Of a DNA stretch of 64,000 bases, positions 9,080 through 17,771 are shown piece after piece (position 1 is the stretch's first letter; every line of letters begins with the position of its first letter). Below the pieces are notes generated by a model. That model was not told the DNA's origin. It did no database searches and saw only the letters and a program-made list of their open reading frames with translations. The DNA is from CAVTYH01 sp963738835 (GTDB lineage Bacteria > Planctomycetota > Planctomycetia > Pirellulales > JADZDJ01): positions 323,406-387,405 of the forward strand of contig CAVTYH010000003.1 in assembly GCA_963738835.1 (NCBI GenBank), written 5' to 3'. The translations under genes were made by a program, and so were the position numbers.

Positions 9080-9187
9080 CTTGATTTGCCGGCACTCATG
9101 GGGCGTAGGTTCGATGGGCCATCAATCATCGAGGGACGGGGGTCTAATCTGATGTTGGAATTCAAAGTGCCATCAAACGCCAAATCC
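9080..9187 (-). repeat. Interspersed repeat A, copy 1
   Basis: Read on the minus strand, this stretch aligns with 33268-33378: both contain TTTGAATTCCAACAT, then TTAGAC, TGGCCCATCG and GAGTGCCGGCAAA at matching distances. A third, more degenerate copy lies at 19726-19835. It starts inside the 3' end of the phosphoesterase gene and may have provided its stop codon. Confidence 0.6.
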
Positions 9188-10425
9188 AGAGCTACTTGAC
9201 GCTGCAGAATCCGGTTGCCGTGGTACTTGTTCGCACAGATATTTTCCGATGCTCGTGTGGTCGAAATGTAGATCCTTGCCATTCGGAAATACCCCAGCAG
9301 GCAACCAGGGAGATATCAGCACTGCGGGTACGCGAACCCCGAGCCGATCGAAGGAGTATTCCAGCGCGCACTTGTCCGGTGGGGCGGCTCAACGTGGTCG
9401 TAATAGCCACCGTGTTCGTCGTAGACCACGATCAAGAGCGTCGATCGCCACAACTCTTCTTTCCCGCGGATCGCGTTGTAGACTCGTGCCACCAGCGCTT
9501 GGCCACGCATGATGTCGTACGGTGGATGATCATCATTGGCATCCTCGCCGTTATATTGCGGCTCGATAAACACGTAGGCGGGGAACTCTGTGGCCGGACC
9601 AGCCACATCGGCCTCAAAGTTTTCAATGTGCGAATAATTAGCCGCATTCTCGCTTTGCCACTGATGCGAGAGGGCAAGTGTTTGCGGAATATCGTGAAAA
9701 TAAATTCGCCATTTGACCTGATGGTCGGTCAGTTCATCGTAAATGGTTCGCTGATCATAGAGAGCGTAGCCGTGATAATCCCAGGTGTAATCAGGCATTC
9801 GCGCAATGCCGCGACAAGTCCCCGTATGCACAAAAAACCGATCCGCCCACGTCGGTCCCGGCACCGACGAGAACCAGCGATCGCAGACGGTGAAGTGTCG
9901 AGCCAAGAAGTGCAATGCCGGCAGAGTGCCCAGCGGGTAATAGCCCATGACTTCATCGCGTTGTGCCCGCGTTGAATTCGGGAATGTCCGCACGTACTCG
10001 GCCACAAAGTGCCCTTCATAGACGCGCCTGGCCTCCGTGATCGCCACCATTCTCGGTGCTCTCCCACGAAGTTTGTTCCATAACCACAGCCACCAACTCG
10101 ACACCGCTCCCCAGATCGCCATCGGCAGACGGATGAAAATGCTCCGCCGACAATCCGACCCTCGCACCGCTGCAGCCGCTCCGATTTGCCGCAGCACAGA
10201 GTCGAGTGTGTGGTCGGGATCATTGCTCGCACAACGCACCGCCGTCGGCAACTGCTCGTATCGCTGACCTTGATCGTCCGTGTTGGTTCTCCGAGGCCCG
10301 GCCGGGGCGATGCCATCCAGGTTGGGATAGGCCTGCTGAAAATCGCCGAGCATCTGATCGAAGGAGCGATTCTCCAACATCAGGACCACTACGTGCTTGA
10401 TTGGGTCCTCGAAATCTTGCGCCAT
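9173..10425 (-). CDS. Phosphoesterase family protein (phospholipase C/acid phosphatase-like), frameshifted, shortened
   Basis: Begins MAQDFEDPIKHVVVLMLENR, the metal-binding N-terminus of the bacterial phosphoesterase (phospholipase C-type, alkaline-phosphatase fold) family. Later come VPGPTWADRFFVHTGT and TLLIVVYDEHGGYYDHV, whose DEHGG is the conserved C-terminal metal site. These enzymes cleave phosphodiesters or phosphomonoesters. No signal peptide is visible. The main frame ends at 9316 after an apparent indel near 9360; the neighbouring frame continues the family (EYSFDRLGVRVPAVLISPWL, then FDHTSIGKYLCEQ) to a stop at 9173 lying inside interspersed repeat A. The natural C-terminus may thus be replaced. 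A truncated second copy exists at 53526-53927. Confidence 0.75.
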
Positions 10426-10960
10426 GGTTGCCCCTTTTGGCGAATAGAAGCGAACCTGAGATGGTGATTCTACCAGCTTTTTCAGCTGAAATCTCTCTCC
10501 AGGCTAATGGATCTCGCTTACATTCCCGAGCGGCCAAACCATCGCGATGTGCCAATAGCTTTGTCCATACATCCAGGTGTGAATGATCAGCCTGTTGCGC
10601 ACGAGCCCTCGGAATCGGACCAACAAAGGCAGGTGGGACTGAGGTTCGTGCAATCGGTTCTATCCTGGCAGCGAGCGGGCCTTCGTCGTCCCATCCTCAT
10701 CGGGGCCAAGGGCCTGGCGGCCTCACGGGGCGAGCCCCGACGATGACAGGCCGACGAAGGCAGTGAAAGGCAGCCGATTGATTCGCGGCGTTGAACTCTT
10801 CACAGGATTCTTGTCGCCGCGTTCTTAGTGGATCCGCTGGGTTACTCACTATCTTTCTGTCGCAGCCACTTCTTATGCGACACGCCGGCAGCAGCGGCAT
10901 ATATCTCTTTCTGAAACGCTCGTTGGCAAGCCGCCTAGGGTAGAGGGGCAATTGCCGGCC
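10040..10960. repeat. Segmental duplication, copy 1 (0.9 kb)
   Basis: This segment matches 53540-54470 in the same orientation: the phosphoesterase 5' end, its upstream region, a 98-bp identical block and, more weakly, about 200 bp beyond. Outside the identical block there are scattered substitutions and small indels, so the duplication is old. Confidence 0.75.
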
Positions 10961-10990
10961 GATCGGCGTGGGGACGCCAAATTTGCGCCT
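10426..10990. other. Intergenic region upstream of the phosphoesterase
   Basis: Apart from the duplication and the palindromic element, no gene is seen here. Open frames in this stretch are short and not protein-like. Confidence 0.5.
10666..10763. repeat. 98-bp palindromic element, copy 1
   Basis: Identical base for base to 54168-54265. The outer 10-bp arms GCCTTCGTCG/CGACGAAGGC (10679-10688 and 10752-10761) enclose a second interrupted stem (TCATCG...CGATGA with GGGC/GCCC) and a small central GGCC/GGCC hairpin. It has no coding potential. It resembles a REP-like palindrome or a small structured RNA. Confidence 0.6.
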
Positions 10991-11287
10991 CTACGCCGAG
11001 AGGTCGGTGGTGCAATCAGGTTTCGCTTGGCAGTGTTCCACGTGGGACGCCTCGTGATTGGGGTTGGCGACCTGGATCGGCAAGCCCATGGTCAGCGCCA
11101 TGTCGTGAACCCAGCCTGCCGCCGATCCGATCTCGACCACCACGCGCTCTGGCCGGTGCCTCGTCAACAGATCGTGAATGTCGCCGGGTTTGGTGCGCAC
11201 CATCGTGAAGAAGTGCTCGCCGGTGGAACTTTCATAGACACATGCCACACTCTTGAACTTGCCCAAGTCGATTGCCAAAATCTTCAT
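10991..11287 (-). pseudogene. IS110-family transposase, N-terminal fragment
   Basis: Starts MKILAIDLGKFKSVACVYES and continues to VVVEIGSAAGWVHDMALTMGLPIQVANPNHEA, the N-terminal RuvC-like DEDD domain of IS110 transposases, with the first catalytic Asp in AIDLGK and the Glu in VVVEIG. Full-length enzymes have roughly 300-400 residues; only about 98 remain and the C-terminal Tnp20 serine domain is absent. I chose the ATG at 11287 over the longer frame to 11332 because AIDLGK is normally near the N-terminus. Confidence 0.8.
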
Positions 11288-11732
11288 GTCCGGGTCTCCT
11301 TGCATCGAAAAATGGTGACTGGGCCAGGTCACGCGCCTAAGCCCTCGGATGCAACAACGGATCGTAACGATCCGATTGATCGCACCCTCACCGGGAGAAC
11401 CGGCTACATAGTTTCTTTTCAGTTCTCAGCTTCTTAGCTGGCCAGCTGAGCTCTATTGGCTGACTTTCCGATTGGTGGAACCTACCGACGTGCGAATAGC
11501 CCTGCAACCTGCGCTCGGTCCCGCCTGAGAGCCCCTAAATCTTTCCCTATTGCCTCGATCCTTACGATCCAATCTCGACTCGGAGCCGTCTAGAGTCGCA
11601 ACTGCTGTCTTGTAGAGTCTTTCAATGCTTTCGCCGATACATGAAGAGACGGCGTAAAATGGGCTGCTCCGCCTCGAGACCTTTCATGCGTCAGCAGGGC
11701 AAGCTGTTGTGCGCTTCCAGGGAGGGCGGAAA
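11288..11732. other. Non-coding stretch upstream of the IS110 fragment
   Basis: No gene. It contains a perfect 7-bp hairpin with TAA loop (CGGATCG/CGATCCG, 11358-11374) and a palindromic AGCTGGCCAGCT near 11436. In IS110 elements the bridge RNA is encoded beside the transposase gene in the non-coding end, so part of this stretch could be a relic of one. The right part holds the ribosome-binding site of the next gene. Confidence 0.3.
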
Positions 11733-12773
11733 ATGAATCGCACTTCGGCTGCGACTCGGATTTTTGGAATGCTCGCGCTGCTCTTAGTGGGAGCGATGGC
11801 GCGCCCGACAGCGGGCCAGGACCAGACCACCACCGCGCCACCCGCCTTCACATGGCACGAGCCGCAGACCGACCAAGGCTACTGCTGCGACCAAGGCTGC
11901 TGCGATTGTCTATCGGTATGTAACGTCATCCGCGAATCCATCTTCTGCCACGCCGATCCGTGCTGCTGGACTCCGCTGCCGTGCTCGACGTTCTTCAGCG
12001 AAGGTTGGGGCGACCCTTGGGTGCCATCGCCAAACGGCTCGGGTGGTGCACCGCGGCAGGGGTGGATCAATGCTGCGGACGGCAATATATACCGGCTGTG
12101 GTTCTTCACCTTCGCTCAGGGTTTCAACAATCCTCCGCAGGGCAACGCCTACCTGGGAGGCTACACGTTGTACACGCCGTTCAGTCGGCGCCTGGAGCTG
12201 ATCACAAACATTCCTTATGTGGTACGCAACAACCCATTCGATGGACTGCCAACCATCGACCCGCAGCAGTCTACGGCGCTTCAAAGTCAGACGACGTTCG
12301 GCGATGTCTCATTTACTCCCCGCGTCTTGCTTCACGAGACACGAGATCTTTCGATTACCGCCGAACTAACGGTGCTAACGCCGACCGGCAACGGCCCTGT
12401 TGCGGGGAAGTCCGCGCTCGTCCCGAACTTTGCGTTCTGGTACAACATCGCTGGCGGTTGGGTGCTTCGCGGCGGGATTGGCGACTCGATCTCGACGACG
12501 GGCGATGGAGCGAACACACTAATTAGCCAGCTCGCTATTGGTCAGACTCTGACCGACCACAATGTCCCGCTGTTCGGCGATTTCACCTACTACTTTTCAT
12601 TCGTGGCAAACACACCACTGTCCAATGGCGGTCCCACGAGTGTGTCGCTTACGCCCGGAATCCGCACCCACTTAGGCAACGACTGGTATTTTCTAGCGGG
12701 TATCCCAGTGCCACTGACGGAGGCGCGGGTTGCTGACCTCGGCATGATCTTCTGGTTCATGAAGGCATGGTGA
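11733..12773 (+). CDS. Secreted/outer-membrane beta-barrel protein (transporter-like)
   Basis: 346 residues: N-terminal signal peptide (MNRTSAATRIFGMLALLLVG...AGQ), a Cys-rich segment (YCCDQGCCDCLSVCN and FCHADPCCW, residues about 45-80), then a C-terminal region of alternating beta strands (FAFWYNIAGGWVLRGGIGDS, VSLTPGIRTHLGNDWYFLAGIPVPL) ending in FWFMKAW, an aromatic C-terminus typical of outer-membrane barrels. It resembles the MetA-pathway/transporter-like barrel proteins frequent in planctomycetes. I chose ATG 11733 because GGGAGGGCGG precedes it and the signal peptide follows directly; the frame opens 8 codons earlier. No partner gene is evident. The Cys cluster may bind metal or form disulfides. 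Confidence 0.6.
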   Translation: MNRTSAATRIFGMLALLLVGAMARPTAGQDQTTTAPPAFTWHEPQTDQGYCCDQGCCDCLSVCNVIRESIFCHADPCCWTPLPCSTFFSEGWGDPWVPSPNGSGGAPRQGWINAADGNIYRLWFFTFAQGFNNPPQGNAYLGGYTLYTPFSRRLELITNIPYVVRNNPFDGLPTIDPQQSTALQSQTTFGDVSFTPRVLLHETRDLSITAELTVLTPTGNGPVAGKSALVPNFAFWYNIAGGWVLRGGIGDSISTTGDGANTLISQLAIGQTLTDHNVPLFGDFTYYFSFVANTPLSNGGPTSVSLTPGIRTHLGNDWYFLAGIPVPLTEARVADLGMIFWFMKAW

Positions 12774-13049
12774 CCACGGAGTAGTGGCCTGTTCGTAAAG
12801 AATGGTGATCTACTACCAGGGATGTGCGCGTTGAGCTACGGCTGCTCAGCCGCGCAATATTTTCCCAATCTGAAAATAGCGGGGCTTCTGCCTGCCGACC
12901 GAGCGGGCGTGGTGGTCAACACGCGGGCGACACCCACAAGCTATTCATTTAATAAGCGATCGATTGGCCGCGTGCGCTCGTTGATGTGAATTTGTGCCGG
13001 ATCGCATACAATTTAGCGCGCTGTGATAAAGCCGGGAAGGTTATGCACC

Positions 13050-13853
13050 ATGCGTCGCCCAAAGTCGTTACTGCGCTTGGCAGGCATCTCTTTGGGCACT
13101 CTCGGGATCGCAGTCTGCATCGCCTCGCTAGTCATTCTTTGGATGGCGAGCTCGCGCCTTGCGCGGGCGACGGATAACCTGTTCAGCAAGATGGACAAGT
13201 CTTTAGCCGTTGTTCGGCAGCGGGCCATCCAAACCCAGGAGCGCGTCGCAGCGGCGGAGGCTAACGCCGAAGAACTCGGTGCCACGCTTCGGGACTGGAC
13301 TAAACAAGAGGCAGCGCGGCGGCTCACGCTAGAGCTTAATGTTGCGGAGAAGTCAGAGCGGTTGATGGCCGCGTTACAACAAGCTGACAATTCGCTTGAG
13401 GTCGCCGAATCGTCCGTGGGTCTTGTGCAAGATATGTTGTCAATCAACGCCTCAACTAGTGCGCCGAGTGATAGCACGTTAGTGGACCGACTTATGGAGG
13501 AGCTTGCGTCCTTGCGTGCTCAATTGGCCGAAGCGACTGGGTTTGTTGCCAGAGTCCAAGATCGGTTGGCGGATGCGAACAACGAAACACCGACCGAAGA
13601 ACGCTTCGGTCAAGCGGCGCCACTTGCCCTGCGCGTGGTTGCTGCGCTGGCCTCCCTGGAGCCTCGTTTAACGAACTTCACGGACAACATATCGGCGGCT
13701 CAAAGCAAAGTGCAAAATCTAAAAGCGAAAACGCAGTCGTGGATTCTGGTTATCACGATTGGTATTACGCTGCTCATTCTACTGATGGCCGCCGGCCAAA
13801 TTGCCCTGTGCCGACTGGCCTGGACTGGCGGCGAAAAAAGCAAATCCCGCTGA
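13050..13853 (+). CDS. Membrane-anchored coiled-coil protein, unknown function
   Basis: About 267 residues with a membrane helix near the N-terminus (LLRLAGISLGTLGIAVCIASLVILWM), a long helical, heptad-rich middle part rich in Ala/Glu/Leu/Arg (VAAAEANAEELGATLRDW and similar), and a second membrane helix near the C-terminus (WILVITIGITLLILLMAAG) with a basic tail. The topology suggests a coiled coil in the periplasm held at both ends. The frame also opens at 13023. A strong terminator follows at 13927. I recognise no family. Confidence 0.6.
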   Translation: MRRPKSLLRLAGISLGTLGIAVCIASLVILWMASSRLARATDNLFSKMDKSLAVVRQRAIQTQERVAAAEANAEELGATLRDWTKQEAARRLTLELNVAEKSERLMAALQQADNSLEVAESSVGLVQDMLSINASTSAPSDSTLVDRLMEELASLRAQLAEATGFVARVQDRLADANNETPTEERFGQAAPLALRVVAALASLEPRLTNFTDNISAAQSKVQNLKAKTQSWILVITIGITLLILLMAAGQIALCRLAWTGGEKSKSR

Positions 13854-13926
13854 TTGTTTGGCTTGTGCCAGGATGCTAGAATCCGGGCGCGTTTGTGGCT
13901 CGCGATGGGCCATACTCAACAAAGCT

Positions 13927-13968
13927 ACAAACCCCGACAGGCAGTTCACCTGCCTATTGGGGTTTTTT
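13927..13968 (+). terminator. Rho-independent terminator
   Basis: AAACCCC at 13929 pairs with GGGGTTT, with an inner AGGCA/TGCCT stem and a 7-base loop, followed by a run of T. It closes the transcript of the coiled-coil membrane protein. Confidence 0.8.
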
Positions 13969-14052
13969 GTTCGGCGCTCGTCACCGCAGGGTGCGTTTCA
14001 ATCAAGCTTTGAAGTGTCAGCCTGCCTTCTCCATAACTCAGGAGCACGAATT

Positions 14053-14958
14053 ATGAACAAGATCTGTCTTCCACTGACCCTCATCTTGTGTGCCGCGGCG
14101 ACTGCGGTGTCGCACGCGAGTCAGGCCGATGACGAGGTCGCCATCCGCAAGAATGTGGAGGCGTATGTCGCGGCCTACAACAATCACGACGCGAAAACAT
14201 TGGCGACGTTTTGGTCGCCGGACGCTGTATACGTCAACCCAGAGACGGGTGAAGAAGCTGTCGGCCACGATGCCATTGCGGACCAGTTCACCGATGTCCT
14301 GGCGAACCTTGGGGATGCCAAATTAACGGTCGACGTGAAATCGATCGTGTTCCTCTCGCCGACGGTCGCCGTCGAACGTGGGACGGTGCGCGTCGCGAAG
14401 AAATCGGAGAAAGAGGGGAAGAGCTCGGACTACACTGCCGTGCACGTGAAGCGCGGCGGAAAGTGGCTCTTGGACCGTGTCAGCGAGGAAGATTCGCCCG
14501 TCGTGTTCTCAAACTACGAGCGGCTGAAGGACCTGGAATGGATGATCGGCACTTGGACTGACGAAGACGATCGCAGCCGCGTGGACATGAACTGCAAATG
14601 GACCAAGAACCAATCGTTCATTATGCGGCAGTTCGCCGTTTCCATCGAAGACCGACTGGACATGTCGGGCATACAGCTCATCGGCTGGGACCCGAGCGCG
14701 GGCAAAATCCGCTCCTGGGTGTTCGATTCCGACGGTGGTTTCGGCGAAGCGACGTGGACCAAGAAAGGCAACCGCTGGATCATCAATGCCGCTGCGACGA
14801 TGCCGGATGGCCGCAAAACCTCAGGGATCAATATCTTGACGATGCTCGACAAAAACTCATTCACCTGGCAGTCGACTGGCCGTGAGTTGGATGGCGAAAT
14901 CCTGCCGAACATCGATCCCATCAAAGTGGTTCGCGGTACCGCGTCTGATTCCAAGTAA
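14053..14958 (+). CDS. Exported SnoaL-like/DUF4440 (NTF2-fold) protein
   Basis: 301 residues. A signal peptide (MNKICLPLTLILCAAATAVSHAS) precedes a classic NTF2-like domain: DDEVAIRKNVEAYVAAYNNHD, LATFWSPDAVYVNPETGEE, then VERGTVRVAKKS and YTAVHVKRGGKWLLDRVSEED. A second domain (residues about 160-300) starts LKDLEWMIGTWTDEDD and is beta-rich (WDPSAGKIRSWVFDSDGGFGE), typical of the extended planctomycete members. Role unknown; such domains bind small ligands or act as polyketide-cyclase-like folds. ATG at 14053 with GGAGC upstream. The next exported-protein gene follows after 34 bases, so they may form an operon. Confidence 0.7.
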   Translation: MNKICLPLTLILCAAATAVSHASQADDEVAIRKNVEAYVAAYNNHDAKTLATFWSPDAVYVNPETGEEAVGHDAIADQFTDVLANLGDAKLTVDVKSIVFLSPTVAVERGTVRVAKKSEKEGKSSDYTAVHVKRGGKWLLDRVSEEDSPVVFSNYERLKDLEWMIGTWTDEDDRSRVDMNCKWTKNQSFIMRQFAVSIEDRLDMSGIQLIGWDPSAGKIRSWVFDSDGGFGEATWTKKGNRWIINAAATMPDGRKTSGINILTMLDKNSFTWQSTGRELDGEILPNIDPIKVVRGTASDSK

Positions 14959-14992
14959 TCCCATAAACACCCAGCAATACGGGGGTCCTCCC

Positions 14993-16301
14993 ATGAAACG
15001 TTCCATCATCATTCTGGTGGTTGGTTTGGTTGCGTCGGCGCTTTATGTCAGTGAGGTCGTCGGCCGTGGGGGCGGTGGAGGCGGGGGCGGTGGCGGCAGT
15101 CGAGGTGGGGAGGCGGCGGTGGGGCAGTAGCAGCGGAGGCGGCGGTTCACGACCATCGGCTGCGCAGGCTGGAAGTCCCTCGATGAGTCGCACTACGGCG
15201 CCAAGCAAAGCCAAGCCCAGCGGTTCGGGGGCGACGAAGGCCACTGCTGCGAAGTCTACAGCAGGAGCCGCCGGCAAGACTGCATCGGCGCGGCCACAGA
15301 CCGGCGCCGCTGACAAAGGCACGCGCCCCACACAGTCAGATGTGCAAAAATTCGCCAACTCGGCTGGCCCCGGCGCGGCAGCCGGCACGCGTCCAGCCGG
15401 CAGCAACGCGGCAGTGGCTGATTTTCTGGAAGGTGGCTCGGCACCCTCGCGCGGCACCGCCGCAGCTGTAGGAGCCGGCGCGGTAGTCGGCGCCGGTGCG
15501 GTGGCCGCCAACCGCCCAGCGACCACGGATAATCGTGCCAACCGGCCGGCAGCCAAGGTTGCCATAGCGCAGCCCGGCCAGGCGCGAGCAAGTCTGGCGG
15601 AGGGAAGCAGTGAACGCCGCACGCAACGCCAGCAGGAAATCGGCAAAAGTGCCGACCAAGTCCGCAGCGGCTTGAAAGAACAGTACGGCGATCAATTGTA
15701 TAACGACTTTTGGGCGTCTAACTCGCAATCCCGCTTCGAGCAGAACCCAGTCTTTTGGAGTTGGGCGACGTTCAACACAGCACGAGCGTTCATGCCGTGG
15801 AATTGGGGCAATGAGGCGTACTATGACTACGGCACGGGAGGCAACGTCTATTACGACGGCGACATGGTATACGCCAACGGAACCACGGTCCCCGCGGAGG
15901 AATATGCCGACCAGGCCGAACAGCTGGCCACAAACGTTCCCAAAGTGGAGAATCCCGACGCCATGGAGTGGTTGCCGCTTGGCGTCTTTGCTTTGACGCA
16001 GGACGGCGTCGCCGACGCGGCTCCCAACATGTTCGTGCAGTTAGCACTCAGCAAGGAAGGAATCCTCGCCGGCACATATCAAAACAAATCCACGGGGAAG
16101 GTCGAATCGGTCGAGGGTATGGTTGATCAAAAGAGTCAGCGCGCCGCGATGACGATTGCGGGCAAGAACACGCCCATTATGGAAACCGGTCTAGCCAACT
16201 TGACCAAGAACGAAACGCGCGTGCTGGCCCATTTTGCCGATGGTACAACGCAGCAGTGGTTAATGCTGCACATAGAGAATCCAAAGGCCACGACGAAATA
16301 G
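14993..16301 (+). CDS. Exported Gly/Ala/Ser-rich low-complexity protein with conserved C-terminal domain, one frameshift
   Basis: Starts MKRSIIILVVGLVASALYVS, a signal peptide, then a Gly run and Ser/Ala/Pro-rich low-complexity region (residues about 25-190). A conserved-looking region follows, including QYGDQLYNDFWASNSQ, FWSWATFNTARAFMPWNWGN and a tail domain (DAMEWLPLGVFALTQDG, VESVEGMVDQKSQRAAM). The frame shifts by one base near 15105 inside the GGC/GGG tract, the kind of place where indel errors or real phase variation occur. This type of cell-surface protein (sometimes labelled mu-protocadherin-like) is common in planctomycetes; function unknown. Confidence 0.6.
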
Positions 16302-16496
16302 CTGAGGGCGCGAATTCGACGACAGAGGGGGCGCGATATTAGGATAGGGAAAGGTTTAGGATTGTAGCGGTTCTAGACTCAACCCAAGTGGGAAATCTGG
16401 GACAACGTTGGTGGTCCCTACTTGTTGCAGAAGGATATGTCGTTTCTACTCGTCACATCCGATCTAATCACACTTTTCTCGGGAGAAGCAAGATTT

Positions 16497-16937
16497 ATGA
16501 AGACCTCACTTGCGCTTATCGTAGCAGCGACATCGGTTTTTGTTTTCACACAAGCAGCCGATGCTCAATGTGGATGTGAGCAGACGGTGTCGTATTACGC
16601 GCCGGTTTCGACGGCCTACTACGCTCCCGCCACTACGTACTACGCTCCCGCCACTACGTACTACGCTCCCGCCACTACGTACTACGCTCCGGCCGCTACG
16701 TACTACGCTCCAACCACTACGTACTACGCCCCGACCGTTGCCTACTACGCTCCGACCACTACCTACTATCCAACTTCCGCGTATTACGCCCCAACCACGG
16801 CCTATTACGGGGGCAGTAGCTATTACAGCGGTGGCTATTACGGCAGCTACTATCGTGGCGGATTGTTCGGCACTGGCGTGGGCGGCTGGGCTGGTTTTCG
16901 TGGAATCGACCGAAGGTGGGATCGTCGCGGGTGGTAA
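16497..16937 (+). CDS. Exported Tyr-rich repeat protein (YYAP repeats)
   Basis: 146 residues: signal peptide (MKTSLALIVAATSVFVFTQAADA), a short Cys segment (QCGCEQ), then about twelve YYAPxTT/YYAPTxx heptads, a Tyr/Gly/Ser stretch (YYGGSSYYSGGYYGSYYRGG) and a basic Trp-rich end (GIDRRWDRRGW). ATG 16497 is chosen because GGGAGAAG lies about 10 bases upstream and the signal peptide starts there; the frame opens at 16422. The heptads are encoded by near-identical 21-bp DNA units. It is likely an extracellular structural or adhesive protein; the Tyr density could allow cross-linking. No family is known to me. Confidence 0.65.
   Translation: MKTSLALIVAATSVFVFTQAADAQCGCEQTVSYYAPVSTAYYAPATTYYAPATTYYAPATTYYAPAATYYAPTTTYYAPTVAYYAPTTTYYPTSAYYAPTTAYYGGSSYYSGGYYGSYYRGGLFGTGVGGWAGFRGIDRRWDRRGW
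16609..16800 (+). repeat. Tandem 21-bp coding repeats
   Basis: Units of the form TACTACGCTCCCGCCACTACG repeat about nine times with few changes. The three near-perfect units from 16618 to 16680 suggest recent expansion by slippage or unequal recombination. Confidence 0.8.
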
Positions 16938-16938
16938 G

Positions 16939-16959
16939 CGGCGAGGATGTCGCCGCTAG
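16939..16959 (+). terminator. Hairpin after the Tyr-rich gene
   Basis: AGCGGCGA-GGATG-TCGCCGCT is a perfect 8-bp stem just after the stop at 16937. No T-run follows, so terminator function is uncertain. Confidence 0.4.
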
Positions 16960-17027
16960 CGGTCTTCGGAATCGAGCGAAGAGACATGCTCGCTTGGCGC
17001 TCGTAGTCTTTGCTACCAGAATCACTC

Positions 17028-17167
17028 TCCAGCATTTGCACGTGAGTCGAAGAACACCGCGCTGATTGCAAGCTGTAACGATCCGAGAATTTCGAGGATA
17101 CCATAGGCCAGTACTACAGTTACGGCGGGTGTTCCAGCGAAGCTGCCGGTGGCAATGACCAAACCAA
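17028..17167 (-). other. Possible truncated membrane-protein tail abutting the tRNA fragment
   Basis: On the minus strand, immediately beyond the tRNA 3' end, an open frame reads VGLVIATGSFAGTPAVTVVLAYGILEILGSLQ..., hydrophobic and protein-like, to a stop near 17022. It resembles the end of a membrane transporter, but I cannot name one. No start codon is available because the tRNA fragment precedes it. Confidence 0.25.
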
Positions 17168-17213
17168 CTCCCCGACAGGATTCGAACCTGTAACTTCCGG
17201 CTCCGGAGGTCAC
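17166..17213 (-). tRNA. 3'-half fragment of a tRNA-Arg(CCG)-like gene
   Basis: Read on the minus strand: anticodon loop CTCCGGA (anticodon CCG), a 5-base variable region, a perfect T-arm (ACAGG-TTCGAAT-CCTGT) and the acceptor strand CGGGGAG. No matching 5' acceptor strand (CTCCCCG) or D-arm is found upstream, and the anticodon stem does not pair, so this is not a complete tRNA. Such 3'-end fragments are typical att sites left by integrative elements. Confidence 0.5.
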
Positions 17214-17408
17214 GTCGGTTGCGGGCCGAGAAGCAGTCAAATGAGTTGCGTATCTCCTTGTGCCAACTGCAACTAACGGCGATCCATCGAGCACCAATCC
17301 ACTCGCTAACGATGTCCACAATTTAGTAAGCGCGCCAGCAACCACATCTTGACGATCAGTGCTAGCTTGTGGATTTCGCCGAAATTGAAATCCTTGGGAG
17401 CACGAATC

Positions 17409-17771
17409 ATGGCGGGTCACCAGCGGGATCCGAAGCGGGAACGGTTTTGGCGGAAAGTGCTAGCGCGGCGGACGCGTAGTGGATTGACGGTCCAAGAGTT
17501 CTGCGCCCAAGAAGGCTTGGTGGCGACAACCTTCCAACATTGGCGGCGGGAGATTGCCCGCCGCGATGCCCCACGACCTGCAGCGCTCTCGAAGCAACGG
17601 CGTCGGACACTGGCTCCGGCATTCGTTCCGGTTAAGCTGGCCCAAGACGGATCCGGGGCCATGTATCCGGCCGAGGTATTGTTGCCCACTGGCGTCACGT
17701 TGCGCTTGGCAGCAAGCATCGACCGGACCCTGCTCTCTACCTTGCTTGCAGCGCTGGGCGAATCATGTTAA
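17409..17771 (+). CDS. tnpA: IS66 accessory protein TnpA
   Basis: 120 residues, MAGHQRDPKRERFWRKVLAR followed by a helix-turn-helix-like SGLTVQEFCAQEGLVATTFQ and WRREIARRD, the typical IS66 OrfA transposase-helper layout. It is probably a DNA-binding factor needed for transposition. Frame intact in this copy. Its stop overlaps the start of tnpB by 7 bases. Confidence 0.85.
   Translation: MAGHQRDPKRERFWRKVLARRTRSGLTVQEFCAQEGLVATTFQHWRREIARRDAPRPAALSKQRRRTLAPAFVPVKLAQDGSGAMYPAEVLLPTGVTLRLAASIDRTLLSTLLAALGESC

Noticed and set aside
16609..16800. Regular short repeats as a CRISPR array
   Set aside because: The units are contiguous 21-bp coding repeats without spacers, in frame with a signal-peptide protein.
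17166..17260. Complete tRNA gene
   Set aside because: Only the 3' half folds; acceptor 5' strand and D-arm are missing and the anticodon stem is unpaired.
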